Below, piece after piece: positions 9,473 to 21,429 of a stretch of 64,000 nucleotides of DNA. The stretch lies in the NCBI GenBank assembly GCA_027924585.1, contig BSBM01000106.1, positions 38,331,501 to 38,395,500 of the forward strand. The letters are read 5' to 3'. Source of the stretch: Larix kaempferi. Taxonomy: Eukaryota > Streptophyta > Pinopsida > Pinales > Pinaceae. The position numbers and the translations under genes were made by a program. Every line of letters starts with the position of its first letter. Position 1 is the stretch's first letter. The notes beneath the pieces were generated by a model, which did no database searches, had not been told where the DNA came from, and saw only the letters and a list, made by a program, of their open reading frames with translations.

Positions 9473-11719
9473 ATGGAAAGAGAGGATTCTTTGAGGTGAA
9501 AGCGTAGGAGGTCTTCACAAACTTCTGGGGTTGGTGTTACAAGTGATAATCGTAGGTTGTCAACCTCCCATCAGGATTCTAGTTTATTGTATAGTTCACA
9601 TCGACGAGGTGAAAGGGGTACAAATGATTCCCCTATATTTTCTGTGGAAGAACGTCGATCTCGACTCTCTATTGGTATATGAATATCGATCTTTTAACAT
9701 GTAAATGCAATTTTTTTTTTGTGTACGCAAAAATTGTATTTGGGTTTAAACAAAACTTTGTTTTTATTTGAAGCAGAGCATGGTTCAGAAGATGCTTGTA
9801 ATTCTACAGGGAGGGAGATAGAGCAAGCAAGGGAGACAGATGAGGGTGCAGAGCAAGGTTCTCAAGAGGCTCATCATTCTACACAAGGTGATGATGGTCG
9901 AGCTAGGACGCAATATGTTGAATTAATTGAGGGTTGTACACCCATTACAACACATCCATCTGATCTACCTCGAGAGCTTCCATGGGAAAGTGGTGATCAT
10001 CAAATGACTCTTGAAAGATGTAGATCCCACTACGACAAGTTGAAAAATGATTTGTCTACTATGGATCTCCCTCCAGAGAGTAAACAAAGTTTGGAGATTG
10101 TTTTGGGATCATTGCAAAACTTCATTCAGGCATATGAGAATCTCGGACCAACTACAGATGGTTTTGTTGATTTGATGCGAAGACGAAGGGAACAAGTGAT
10201 GGGTCCAGACAAGTGGGATGTTGTGAAGGAGAGAGTGACGAAAGAATAGGCCAAATCAATGTTTAACTTCAAAGAAGGTCTAAAGCGAGAAATGTTGAAA
10301 GTGCAATATTTCAAGCATCCTGATCTTGCACATCTACTCTATGATCGGTTTCTCGCAGCCTATGGTTGGTTTCCATGGAATGATGAGGTTTCTCAATATT
10401 TTGCTAGATTTTTTTATGCTGAGTTTTTCTTAAATATGAAGCCAGACTATACCGATGCTCATTCAAAATTTTATGGAGTTGGAAAGGGTCGAATATATAA
10501 TCGAGAAGGTGCTCTTAGAGATGCTACAACTTTTCGACCTCCACCCCAGATATCTCGCCCACCTAGGTTGGTGGCATTAAGATCATAGATAGAGCCCACA
10601 TCTCAACTTGGGACAACTGCAAGGAATTTTATTGGCGGTGGTTTATCGTCAGCATTAGTTGGAGTAGATGTGGGATTGGTTTGAGAAAGGGCTCGTTCGG
10701 CTATTCATCAAAAGTTTGTTTACAAAACTAATGATGATATAGATGGAATGAGCATTGAAGATCTCAGGGCATATGCCAAGGTTTGTCGCGACCTAGCGGC
10801 AAATGTTATATCCAATGACACATCGAGTTTGGGAGAGGTTTGTTGATTATGATATGACTTGATCTTAATTAAATATTTTATTTATTTTGAATTGAATTTT
10901 TTTGTTACATTATATAAATGATAAATTATATTTTTTGATGTAAAGTAATAGGTACATTATGTAAATATTTAAATTGGTTGCAGTTTTCAAGAATGATGAA
11001 TGAACATTTTTTCCATGTTTCAACTAGCGAACATCTAGAGAATATTCGAGAGGTATATATTTATTATTTACATATTTGTAATTATGTTTGAACTTGATAT
11101 ATATATATATTTTTGAATTTTAATTTAACTATGCATCTTATTGTTAATTTGACTTATCCATACAAGTTTCTTTAGATACGAACTTTATAAATGATTTACC
11201 ATCTATTGTGAGCTAATGCTTTTTTAATCTTTTTGTTTTAGTTTTAAGTTAATTGACACAGTGATTTTTTTTGGTTTGCATTATGTTTTATTTATTAATA
11301 CAATTTAAATTTTAGGGGGGAGATATAGGTTCTCTGCTTCATGCAGCAGATATTGGCAAGGAGGTAATTTTGTTCACTGCTTTAATATTGTTCTCTGGTT
11401 AAATATTTTAATTTTAATGGATTTAGTTAAAATTTGTTCAGGTAATTTATGAGATTCATAAATTGATTTTATACATGTTGCAGCTTGAGTTTCTTAAGTA
11501 TTTTGGAGGCAAAGGGAAAACTCATTTGGAGGATGGTGGTGGACAAGTATTTGGAGAATTTGATGTAATATTGTTAATAATTGAATTGTTTTTTGATATA
11601 TAAGGTTAATATTTTAATTTTCTGAATATAGTTTAAATAATTTAAATGATATTCATAATCTGTTTTTATACATGTTGCAGGGTGGGTTGAGTCCAGGGGG
11701 AGGCCCTAGTGGAGGATAG
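9473..11719 (+). pseudogene. Transposon plus-strand gene: spliced ORF of unknown family
   Basis: Not a family I recognise. Six exons join with conserved frame and canonical GT-AG introns: 9473-9674, 9774-10837, 10984-11052, 11316-11363, 11484-11564 and 11681-11719, ending in TAG. Exon 1 is basic and Ser-rich (KRRRSSQTSGV). Exon 2 begins acidic and polar, then turns into a helical, probably folded core (LERCRSHYDKLKNDL; HPDLAHLLYDRFLAAYGWFP; DIDGMSIEDLRAYAKV). The tail is Gly-rich (GGLSPGGGPSGG). Four in-frame stops (near 9497, 10247, 10587 and 10682) are all single C-to-T steps from CAG or CGA, so the gene was open until recently compared with its neighbours. It faces the transposase gene tail to tail and shares the palindrome cluster at its 5' side. 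An accessory transposon protein is my inference. Confidence 0.55.
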
Positions 11720-11998
11720 CATGGTGGACATTTTTTTTATAGCATGGTGGACATTTTCTTTTTATAGCATGGTAGACATTTTTTTTTGTTGATATGCATA
11801 GATTGCAAAGATTTGTTTTGGACATGTTGAGGAGATTTATTTTTGGACTAGATACATATATGTACATTGAACTTGCATGTTCATGAGCATTTTTTTGAGG
11901 ATTATATACATGTTCTTTGAACTTACATATTTTGTGAAACTTGGTTTAAATGATCTAAGTTTATTTTTGTTTATTTAGCATATTTGGTGTGATTTAAA
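11720..11998 (+). other. 3' flank of the plus-strand gene with three short GGTGGACATTTTTTTTATAGCAT repeats
   Basis: Directly after the stop, AGCATGGTGGACATTTT occurs three times in tandem (about 11718-11785), probably 3' untranslated sequence. Nothing else is recognisable up to the next array. Confidence 0.4.
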
Positions 11999-11999
11999 G

Positions 12000-13400
12000 G
12001 TTTAGAATATGTACTTGCATGTTTAAATGAATGAATGAATATGTAAGAATGAATGTTAAGATCAAGAATGTTAAGAACATGATATTTTTGAATATTATGA
12101 AGTTTAGGAATGTTAAAGGAAGTTTAAAAATGGATGAACATAGGTTTAAAGTTCATGAATGAGGAAGTTTTGATTGAAATATGAATGAATGTTAAGATCG
12201 AATATATTAAAAACATGAATGTTATCTTTGAATGTTAGGAAGTTTAGGAATGTTAAAAGTTTTGATGGAAATATGAATGAACTAAGAAGTTTAAAAATGA
12301 ATGTTAAGAACATGAATGTTAGGAAGTTTATGAATGTTAGAAGTTTTAATAGAAATATGAATGAACTAGGAAGTTTAGGAATGTTATGAAGCTTATGAAT
12401 GTTCTAGGAAGATTATGAATGTTATCTAAGTTTTGATGGAAATATGGATGAACTAGGAAGCTTAAAAATGAATGTTAAGAACATGAATGTTATCTTTAAA
12501 TGTTAGGAAGTTTAGGAATATTAGAAGTTTTGATAGACATACATGGATGAACTAGGAAGCTTAAAAGTGAACACATGTTGAGTTCAAATTTTAGGAATGT
12601 TAGGAAGTTTATGAATGTTTAAAGTTTTGATGGAAATATGGATGAACTAGGAAGTTTAAAAATGAATGTTAAGAACATGAATGTTATCTTTGAATGGTAG
12701 GAAGTTTAGGAATGTTAGAAGTTTTGATAGAAATATGGATGAACTAGGAAGCTTAAGAATGTTATGAATCTTAGGAATGTTAGGAAGATTATGAATGTTA
12801 TCTAAGTTTTGATGGAAATATGGATGAACTAGGAAGTTTAAAATGAATGTTAAGAACATGAATGTTATCTTTGAATGTTAGGAAGTTTATGAATGTTAGA
12901 AGTTTAGATAGAAATATGGATGAACTAGGAAGCTTAAAGGGGAACACATGTTAAATTCAAATTTTAGGAATGTTAGAAGTTTTGATGGAAATATGGATGA
13001 ATTAAGAAGTCTAAAAATGAATGTTAAGAACATGAAAGTTATCTTTGAATGTTAGGAAGTTTAGAAATGTTAGAAGTTTTGATAGAAACATGGACGAACT
13101 AGGAAGCTTAAAAATGAACATGTTAAGTTCAAATTTTAGGAATTTGTTAGGAAGTTTTGATTGAAATTTGAATGTTAGGTTTAAATTTTGATAGGAATGT
13201 TAAGAATGAATGTGATGGTAAGAATGAATGTTAAGGAATTTATGATAAGGTGCAATGAATGAATGAATGTTAAGAAGTTTTGATAGAAATATAAATGTTA
13301 GGAAGTTTAAAAATGAATGCTACATGAGATCAAAGTTCCAGAATTTGTTAGGAAGTTTTGATTGAAATATGAGTGTTAGGAAGTTGAAAAATGAATATTA
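12000..13400. repeat. Minisatellite array built on GAATGTTAGGAAGTTTA
   Basis: About 1.4 kb of degenerate tandem repeats. The phrase GATGAACTAGGAAGCTTAAAA recurs in variants at roughly 12270, 12360, 12450, 12547, 12643, 12740, 12823, 12921, 12995 and 13092, giving a period of about 75-100 bp and alternating subtypes. Short ORFs such as 12656-12859 minus are products of the repeat. Confidence 0.85.
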
Positions 13401-13470
13401 TTTGTTCAAATTTTGATATGAATTTTTAATTAATAATTCTTATTTTCAATGTCCAGGTACATTTGATGCG

Positions 13471-13708
13471 ACTGAAATCATGGCAAATGGGGATAACAAT
13501 TTTTTGTTTTTTAATCATAAGTGAAGATTACAGGATTGTGAAGCTTGTGCTAAATTAAAACAATGATTTTAAACAACAATTTGATGAATTTTCATCAATT
13601 AGTTGTAAATAATCATTTATCTAATTTAGCATAAGCTTCACAATCCTAGAATCTTTTCTTGTGATTAAAAATCAAATGATCGTTGTCTCCATTTGCCATG
13701 ATTTCAGT
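13471..13708. repeat. Large hairpin: 118-bp arms, 2-bp loop
   Basis: The left arm 13471-13588 begins ACTGAAATCATGGCAAATGG, and the right arm 13591-13708 ends with its complement. The arms match over their whole length by my reading (about four in five positions) with no net indel, and the centre reads TTGATGAA-TT-TTCATCAA. It lies between the tails of the two convergent genes of the transposon. If transcribed it would make a long double-stranded RNA. Confidence 0.85.
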
Positions 13709-14112
13709 TATGTGAACTTATATAAGCGATATTTTAAATTAAAGATTCGGAGCAGAGAGTGGCGACAGCCACAGATCCGTTATCTCATCCCTTAATTGGT
13801 CTAATAGACATATGGGGACCCGAATAAAGTATTTCAGACAGAATTAAGACAAAAATTTTACACATTGAGGTTTTCATTACCAAATAATTTTTGAATTCAA
13901 ATTTCAGCATACTAGAATACGATCATTTAAACTCTTATACTCCAGTTCCTTTCAAGATCATAGACATAGAAAGAAAAAAATATATTGTACACAACATTTG
14001 ACAATGACATCGACAAAACCATTGATCTATTAATTTTAAATATATAGTTTTAAAAACATCGCAATGGAATGCCGTCTTCAATTATCCGTTCATGGTCATA
14101 TTTGGACAGTTT
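13709..14112. other. Spacer downstream of the transposase gene
   Basis: No coding text is recognised. It contains the expected 3' side of the minus-strand gene; I saw no other feature. Confidence 0.3.
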
Positions 14113-14417
14113 TCATTTTTTATTTTTTAATTGTTTTTTCGATGGAACTTGAACCAATTTGATTCGAGATGCACATACTAAATGGCTATACTGACAACAT
14201 ATAACATTAGGTTCATAATCCTGAAAATAGACATAATTTTGAGTCATATGGGTTTGCTGAAAAAAATAGCCCTTTAAAATGATGGATCCTCTCTCGTATA
14301 TATATCCGTTGTCATTGTAGTCTTCCAATAACTTCATTTTTCCTTCAGTGCATTGCATCAAATAATACTTCACATTTTCGTTGTTGTCTACAGGTGCAAT
14401 CACAGCAAAAACATCTC

Positions 14418-14535
14418 CTGTGCAAATTACAATTGATGTCATGATTTTTAATTTAATTAAATTGACTAATATACATGTGTATAAGGTGAAGGACAAGAAT
14501 GAACAATCGACAAAACAGTGGTATTTGATCATTAC
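14418..14535 (-). other. Intron in the transposase-like gene
   Basis: On the minus strand the donor is AGAGAAG/GTAATG and the acceptor TTTGCACAG/GAGATG. Splicing joins SDSDIISDLVREG to DVFAVIAPVDNN in frame. Confidence 0.65.
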
Positions 14536-16607
14536 CTTCTCTAACGAGATCTGAAATTATGTCGCTATCAGATGATATTGCTATATCTTCTGATTCTAAT
14601 TCTTCTATGCTTGCTAGTGGCATTTTTCCTTTAGGATTAATCTCTGTGTGTTTCCAATGTTTTATGTAGTTGTTCGTTATGTTTTCACAAACTTCTGTAG
14701 ATTCAATATTTTCAGTGCAAATATGACAAAAGCATGATTGCTTTCTACTGTCAAATGCATAAATGATTTGGAAGGCTTTTGTTTGAATATAGTGAAAATT
14801 TTTAGTCCCTTGTATGGTGCTAGCGTCGTATGGTATTGATCTATTTATATCTTAGACCCCAACATGCCAAAAAAACCTAGTACACAAATGACAAATTTTG
14901 ATGTTAGGTACATACTTCATTTGCCATCTTCGAAGTGCTTTTTTTACGCATGCTCCTGCACCATCATGTTCACCTTTTCCATGACCAGTTTCGAAGAAAT
15001 TCCAGTGATGTTTAATGTTCAATGCTTTATGAAGTCGACATAACCAATAAAATGATCGCGAAGATTTAAATTGTCCGGCACATCCATCCGACTATATCCA
15101 ATGCTCATTGAATTTAATGTTACGTTCCTTTAGTGAATTGTAGAAAATACTTTCAATACAATGCTGAACAAAATGTGTATCGTGTGTATGATCATCGCTG
15201 ATATAAAAGTGATATTCTTTAATCACATCTTGATTGTCACATGTGCTTTCAATGCCATCAACATCCTGTTGAGAATGTCTATATAAAACATGGACAAATA
15301 TTGAAACTTGATCATAATGATAGTATTCACTCTATATCTCTTTTTGTGCAGCAAATGTATAATTTTCTGCAAAATCAACCACTAACAAAATTGATCCCGG
15401 TGGAAAAATTTCACAAGACTGTTTGAATTGAAGGTCTTGCCATCGTGCTCTATGTGAATGCTCAGTGTATTTATAAATTTCACTTTCAAACTTCTTGAGA
15501 AAATCTGCCACACCTATTTTATCTTCTCGCAAATCAATCCTTTTGGAATGTACATCACTAGTACTTGTAATGTATTCATATCTTCTCCAATCAACGATGA
15601 AATTTGACAGTGAGTGATCAGTATCGATAGGATATTTATTGTGGAATAAAACCAAATTTTCACAACGATTACAATGTTTTCCATTAACACATTTCTTACT
15701 ATAAAATACTTCATTGTGATTTCTCTCACATAGGGTTTGAGATATGAATTCACGTATTGTGGACGGAGGTGGTGAATTTGTCCAAAACATTTTACCAAAT
15801 TCACGAAATGTGTCGTAATATAATTGGAATTGCACATAATAACGGCAACAACATGTGTCACGGATAGTAATAGGTCTAACATACCATGGTTTTAGTTGCA
15901 TAAATGTAGTAATTGATACATTAATTCTACGATGATCTTCCTTGAATTTATTGAACAATTGTACTTGTGTCATATCCATTATATGTTTTGGACTGCTTAC
16001 ATATACTCCTCGTGATACTCTTTGTCATATTACATCTCTTGAATTTGGTGAAACTCGAGCATGTGTCAACCAATATTCCCGTACAATATCTTTAACACCT
16101 GCTCCCATTCTATCTTTGTAAGGCTGTCTACAAATAATTGCCCAGCAAGCAAGTTTATCATTTTCATCTATTTGCATTCTGAATTTGTTATGTCTGTATA
16201 ATGTCTTTCTTGAGGTTCCAATTGCTTTTGCTAGCTGTGTTGTCAAACGTTTTTGTTTAGTACTAGTCGAAATAATTGCTGTATGAATTGCTCTTTGCGC
16301 AACACTAATGCCTTTCTTCTTAGATTTTTCAAACTTTTTTATTGCATCACCTATATTTTCTATCACATTATGTTTTAATTTCGACTCTTTGGTCGCCTTG
16401 TGAATACCCAATAATGATGTAACATCTTCTAACTTCTTAGTCACTAATAAACATCTCAAAATTTGTGCTTGTCCTGTTGCTGAATAATTCTTCAGAACAT
16501 CATCATAATTTTTTTGAGCTCGATATCGTGCAGCGTGTATGGATATTTTTTTCCATATTTGTTGCAATCAACGTTTTCTAACGTTTCATCATCAATGGTG
16601 AAAGTAC

Positions 16608-16701
16608 CTATACATCAAGTTAAATTTAATTTAAAACATGTATCCAAAAATACAATTCATTATAAAAAAATGAATTTGAAAAATACATGATATATACATA
16701 C
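16608..16701 (-). other. Intron in the transposase-like gene, 5' part
   Basis: On the minus strand the donor is GGACCAG/GTATGTA and the acceptor TTGATGTATAG/GTACTTT, 94 bp. The joined frame passes through GTFTIDDETLENVD and then needs one frameshift to enter the QQIWKK reading, so the locus is damaged here. Confidence 0.5.
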
Positions 16702-17119
16702 CTGGTCCAATTTTTGTTTCTTAAACTTGATCTTCAATATTGACTTCATCGATATTAGTGTGTAAATCACCAATTACATCTTCAACAATGGTTTCTTCAA
16801 CTTCAATTTGTTCTTCTTGTACTCTATTTTCAATTTTCATTTCATCAACATTATCATGTAAAATTGTATTTGTATCTTCAATAATCGTTGCTTGCGTTTC
16901 TACAAGGCTTGTTTTGTTGGCATGATATTTAAGTTTTTTCTTTTCTCTATTATTATCATCATTAGCACGTTTACGATCATATTTTCTTTGACGATTTCTC
17001 TTACTGCCCATGATTGTTTAATCTATAAATGATAAATTAAAGAATCATCATTTTATTGTAAAAAAACAAAATGAAGATTTAAAAACAGTTACGAAATTTA
17101 TAAACACATGAACTGAAAT

Positions 17120-18460
17120 TTACTTCACCTTATCAAAATCTTGTAAGAGTCTTTTGAAGAAAAAGTCTTTGGAAACAAGTTTCCTTTGAAAAGAACCTTC
17201 TTTGAATGAAATAAGAACTTTTTGACAATAAATCACCTTTGAAAAAACCCATTGGAAAATAATAAGAACATTTTTTAAATAAATCTTCTTTGTAAACCCA
17301 CTGGAAAAAAAAAAAAATAAATTTTTTTTTTGAAAAAATACATGGGAAAAAGATTTCTTTGTAAAAACTTTTGCAATGAAATAATTGTTTTGCAAAAATA
17401 ACTTGGGAGACTTTGAAAAAATCCATTTTCAAATAAATAAGAAGGAAAAATACATTTCCTTTGTAAATAAAACTTGAAATAAAATCTTATTTGCAAAAAT
17501 GCATTGGAATAAAAACTCTGTAAATGCACACTTTGGAAAGAAACATTTGCTGAAAAAACCCATTGGAAAAGAATAAGAACACTTTCTAGATAAATCTTCT
17601 TTGTAAATCCACTGGAAATTAAAAAAAAAAAAAAAATTATTATTATTTGAAAAAATACCCAGGAAAAAGATTTTTTTGTATAAACCTTTGCAACGAAATA
17701 ACTTTTTTGCAAAAATAACTTGGGAGACTTTGAAAAAACCCATTAAAAAAAAAAAAAAAAACCGGGAAAAAGATTTTTTTGTATAAACCTTTGCAACGAA
17801 ATAACTTTTTTGCAAAAATAACTTGGGAGACTTTGAAAAAACCCCTTTTCAAAGAAATAAGAAGGAAAGAAACGTTTTTTGCAAAAATACTTAAAAAAAA
17901 AAACTTTGAAAAAACTCATTTGAAAAACTCATTTTCAAATAAATAAGAAGGAAAAAGACAACTCCTTTGAAAAATTAACTTGGAATAAAAACTCTTTAAA
18001 ATCGCAATTTTGGAAAAAAAACCTATTGCAAAGAAATAAGAAGTGCAAAAGCTTGGAATAAAAACTTATTTTGCAAAAATGCCTTTGAAAAACAATCTTT
18101 CAATGTATTCCTTAAAAGAAGTAATAAAAAAAATACTTTAAAAAAAACTCTCTTTACAAAAAGAGCTCCTTAGAAAATCCTTGGAAAAAAAACCCATTGC
18201 AAAGAAATAAAAAGTGCAAAAGGATTGAAAAAAAATACTTCATAAAAAAAACTCTCTTTGCAAAAAAAACTCCTTAAAAAATCCTTGAAAAAAAAACCCA
18301 TTGCAAAGAAATAAGAAGTGCAAAAAACTTCGAATAAAAACTCATTTTGCAAAAAATTTATTTCAATGTATTCCTTAGAAAGAAGTAAGAAAAAAAATAC
18401 CTTATAAAAAAAACTCCCTTTGCAAAAAAAGCTCCTTAGAAAATCCCTTAAAAAATATTC
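17120..18460. repeat. A-rich degenerate tandem repeat upstream of the transposase
   Basis: Repeated words include AACTTGGGAGACTTTGAAAAA (17400, 17718, 17820), CTTTGTAAA...CCACTGG (17286, 17597) and TGCAAAGAAATAAGAAGTGCAAA (18020, 18305). Spacing of about 100 bp and about 320 bp is visible. The minus-strand ORFs here (for example 17275-17712) are Phe/Lys-rich translations of the repeat and not proteins. Confidence 0.8.
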
Positions 18461-18572
18461 TGACCAGAAAGTATGCGAAATTAATTGAAGTATTTAGTTT
18501 TATTTATATAAGTTTAGAAAATAAATTTTTTTTTTTAAAATTTTTTCGGTCGACGAGTTTTTTTTTTACATT

Positions 18573-18677
18573 TGGTTATTCAACCGAATAACTTTTGATT
18601 AAATTGACGTTGTCATTACGAAAAACCGTTATTCGGCCAAATAATGATTCGGTCGAATAATGATTCGACCGAATAAC
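18573..18677. repeat. Right cluster of TTATTCGGYCGAATAA palindromes
   Basis: Four copies: GGTTATTCAACCGAATAAC (about 18573), GTTATTCGGCCAAATAAT (about 18628), GATTCGGTCGAATAAT (about 18645) and GATTCGACCGAATAAC (about 18661). Read inward from the right, the edge is GGTTATTCGGTCGAATCA; the left edge at 7004 is GTTATTCGGCCGAATAA. These are the best candidates for terminal inverted repeats. I could not find a matching target-site duplication. Confidence 0.7.
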
Positions 18678-18681
18678 CTCT

Positions 18682-18726
18682 GAAACCTGAAAATCTAATT
18701 ATCTCTCACAGTTTTCAGGTTTCTCC
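18682..18726. repeat. Short hairpin GAAACCTGAAAA / TTTTCAGGTTTC
   Basis: A perfect 12-bp inverted repeat just outside the right palindrome cluster, with a loop of about 20 bp. It could mark the true end of the transposon or belong to element B. Confidence 0.6.
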
Positions 18727-20339
18727 ATTTTCAAAAGGTAAAAATGATCTCTTACACTATAAAGCGACTGTTGGACTTGATACCATTAGTTTCTGTTATT
18801 GAATCTACATTCCGAATATATAGATTTCTTTATGTATAGGTAAGATCTGATATTTGTAATTGTTTGTTTTCTTAACAGGTGTTGAGTTTAGTTTTATCTC
18901 TTTCAAAATGCGGTGAAATGAAAAATCCATAACTTTAAAAATACACCATGAAAAAAATTGAGAAAACTATGGTGCAGTTAATTGGCGTCTCTACTTCAAA
19001 ATGGTATTCATAGAATTTTTAGTTTTATATTCAGTTGAGAGAAAAGTTTTGCGACAAAAAATATGTTGAAAATCGACAAGGTTTCCCCATTGACCGAATT
19101 CAAATAAATATAATAATTAGTATATAGATCCATTTGCTACAAACTTATAGTCATGCAGTAGTATATTGTGTGTAGATTGTTGTAGCATATTTGTGTTTTG
19201 CAAAAAACAAGTTTAACAATGATTTTACGTGTGCGATAAAACATGGCTATTTTGTAGTCCTTTCATTTTATAAGAACATACTGTCAAAAATTTGTCGAAT
19301 CGACATATCAAATATCAATATAAAAAATTGAAAAAAATATGGATAGCAAGCTTACATAATTTTCTAAAAGTTTGTTTTTTAATGTAAAGTGAAATTCCAA
19401 ACAAAAATATCACTTTTGTTCGCCAAAAGATAGAAAAAATGAAAAATTCAGAATTATTTTCTCACGGAACCCCCCAAAATAGACATCCATCTTCATGGAT
19501 TCACCCTCATACAATTGCTAGGAGCGAATGTATGAGAGACAGTTACAATAAACTTTAATCGCCAGGGGTACACGTGTTGGTTCCTGACCACTCACCCTCC
19601 CAAGGAGTAAAAATTTCAAAGTCTGTATCAGGTATTGCAAGTGTGTCCCACTCACAACAGCCTATGTGATATCCTAAAAATAGCCACTAAAGTTACCAAT
19701 TCACAATCGATGGTCAGGCGGACAATTGTAAGTTGAGGACAACTCTCATTATCAAAAATTCTATAAACAGTGATGTCACCCCGAGAACTTGTCACTGAAC
19801 ATAGAATCCCCTCGATAAGCTCATGTCCCACTAAAATAAGCAAGAAGAGGGAACCACCCTTACTTATCTAGATTGACCTCGTGCTTGACGCATGTTTTAG
19901 AAGCGCTTTCCCAACAAGCATTTTTTGCAATAATAGATTTACTCTCTTTAATCAATGCTAGTTTCAAATTTTTGCAGCCCATGAGTGTTAACTCTCCAAA
20001 CCTAATCCAGGGCACTAATCTAAGCTTGTTGGTGATATAAAAATCAAAAGTTTGTCAATTTTAGATTAAGCGCCAATTTTAGTGGAAGCTTGCTTAGTCT
20101 CAGGAGTGGAAGTGAAACTGATGGTGTTTCGACTCAAAAACAAAATGAACCATACAATGCAAGATGCTCACTATGCTATCTTTCAGTTCAATAAATATCC
20201 TAACTGAATGAAGGGTTAGAGGTTCATGAGCTTCTTTCAGACATGCAAAGTTTCTGGTAAATTTCTTATGTTCATGCACAGTTTTTTCTGAAATATGGAT
20301 AATAATCGATGTTTAATGACCAATGTAACCCAATAAGAT

Positions 20340-20660
20340 ATCTCAAGTAAAAGTGAATCTAATTTTATTACACGGGGGATCTCTATTTGTCATTCACAAG
20401 ATCACCCGAAATCCCAAGTGAAGAGGATACACAGAGCCCTTTGGAATGCTCCTGAATTAAATTCTAAACTATTACACTTGAGATCCACTTTCTCATTCAC
20501 AAGATCGCCCAAGGGCCCAAGTGAAGAGGATACGGTGGCTCGAAAAACTGTATGAAAAATTAAATCTACTCTGTTACACATGAGATCCACTTTCTCATTC
20601 ACAAGATTTCCATAAGGTGTGAATGAAGAGGATACGGTGGCTCGATATAAGATGCTTTGG
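20340..20660. repeat. Three tandem copies of about 102 bp
   Basis: The phrase CATTCACAAGAT recurs at 20391, 20494 and 20596, each time followed by AAGTGAAGAGGATAC or a close variant, and preceded by GAGATCCACTTTCT in two copies. Confidence 0.85.
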
Positions 20661-21429
20661 AAAACTCCTAAACTATCTCAACATGTGATGTTCAACGTGT
20701 GTTCTTCAAATGCAAATGTGTGTGTAAGGGTCTTCTCAATATGGTTTTGATTGGTTTTTGGTTGAATGTTTCCAAGAAGCATGTGCATAGGGTCTTAAGA
20801 AAAAGATGTATTACACATTTAAAGAAAAATTTAAAAAGAAATACATTTGAATTACTTTTAAAGTTTCATGCAAAATTTTTTAATTCAAGGAAAGTTTTTC
20901 AAAGTTTTCTAAACTTTTTCAAAAGAAACATAAACCGATTCTTTATACACCAAAGAAAAAGATCGTGACACAAATTATGCCACAAATTTTGCAAAGTTCC
21001 GTGAATTGTTTAATCCAAAGATAAAAATTTGAACTCTAACCCTCCAAAACTTTTACAACTCTAACCATGTCAAACTTTTACAAAATGCTTAAATTCTTTT
21101 TAAAACAAAGTTTTCAAATTGTGTAAAAATTTTTGCAAATTTTTAAATCTAAAACTTAAAGGTTCAAATCTAAACATACAAAAGTTTTGTAAAAATCTTG
21201 ATAATGAGTTTTTTGACCAATTCTTTTTAAACCAATCGACAAAGATTTGTAACTCCAACTATGCAAAATATTGCACCACTTTTTTAAATTATTTTTAAAC
21301 AATTTCAAAAGGAATTAAAAAAAATGATACTTAAGGACAATGCATTTTTAATTTTCAAATACCACAATTCATGTCGACATTGTCATCAACAGTAAAGCTC
21401 TAATTAACATCTGCTCACTTCGTTTATTA

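Larger units (their letters stand above)
14113..17011 (-). pseudogene. DDE/RNase H-fold transposase-like gene, spliced, broken by stops
   Basis: The start at 17011 gives a basic then acidic N-terminus (MGSKRNRQRKYDRKRAND). Introns: 16608-16701 and 14418-14535, both GT-AG. The second coding block (16025-16567) has a helix-turn-helix-like LAKAIGTSRKTLYRHN and then the SPNSRDV motif. The next (15332-15979) has LKPWYVRP with RDTCCC, then SILLVVDFAENYTF, whose D is a likely first catalytic acid. Below 15332 follow HFYISDDHTHDTHFVQHC, SDGCAGQFKSS and FFETGHGKGEHDGAG, candidates for the remaining D and E. A Cys-rich piece (CFCHICTEN) and a C-terminal beta-rich domain follow, compatible with a BAH/SH3-like fold. 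I recognise this motif order from uncharacterised DDE-like proteins in animal genomes; I cannot name the superfamily with certainty (Sola-type is one candidate). Stops occur near 15332, 15091, 14854 and 16719 and one frameshift near 16570, so it is inactive. Confidence 0.7.

Noticed and set aside
17133-17852. Phe/Lys-rich minus-strand ORFs as membrane proteins
   Set aside because: They overlap in different frames over an A-rich tandem repeat and repeat each other, so they are repeat translations.
7004-18677. Exact target-site duplication for the DNA transposon
   Set aside because: Flanks next to both palindrome clusters (GTGGAA on the left, CTCTG on the right) do not match, so the true ends remain undefined.
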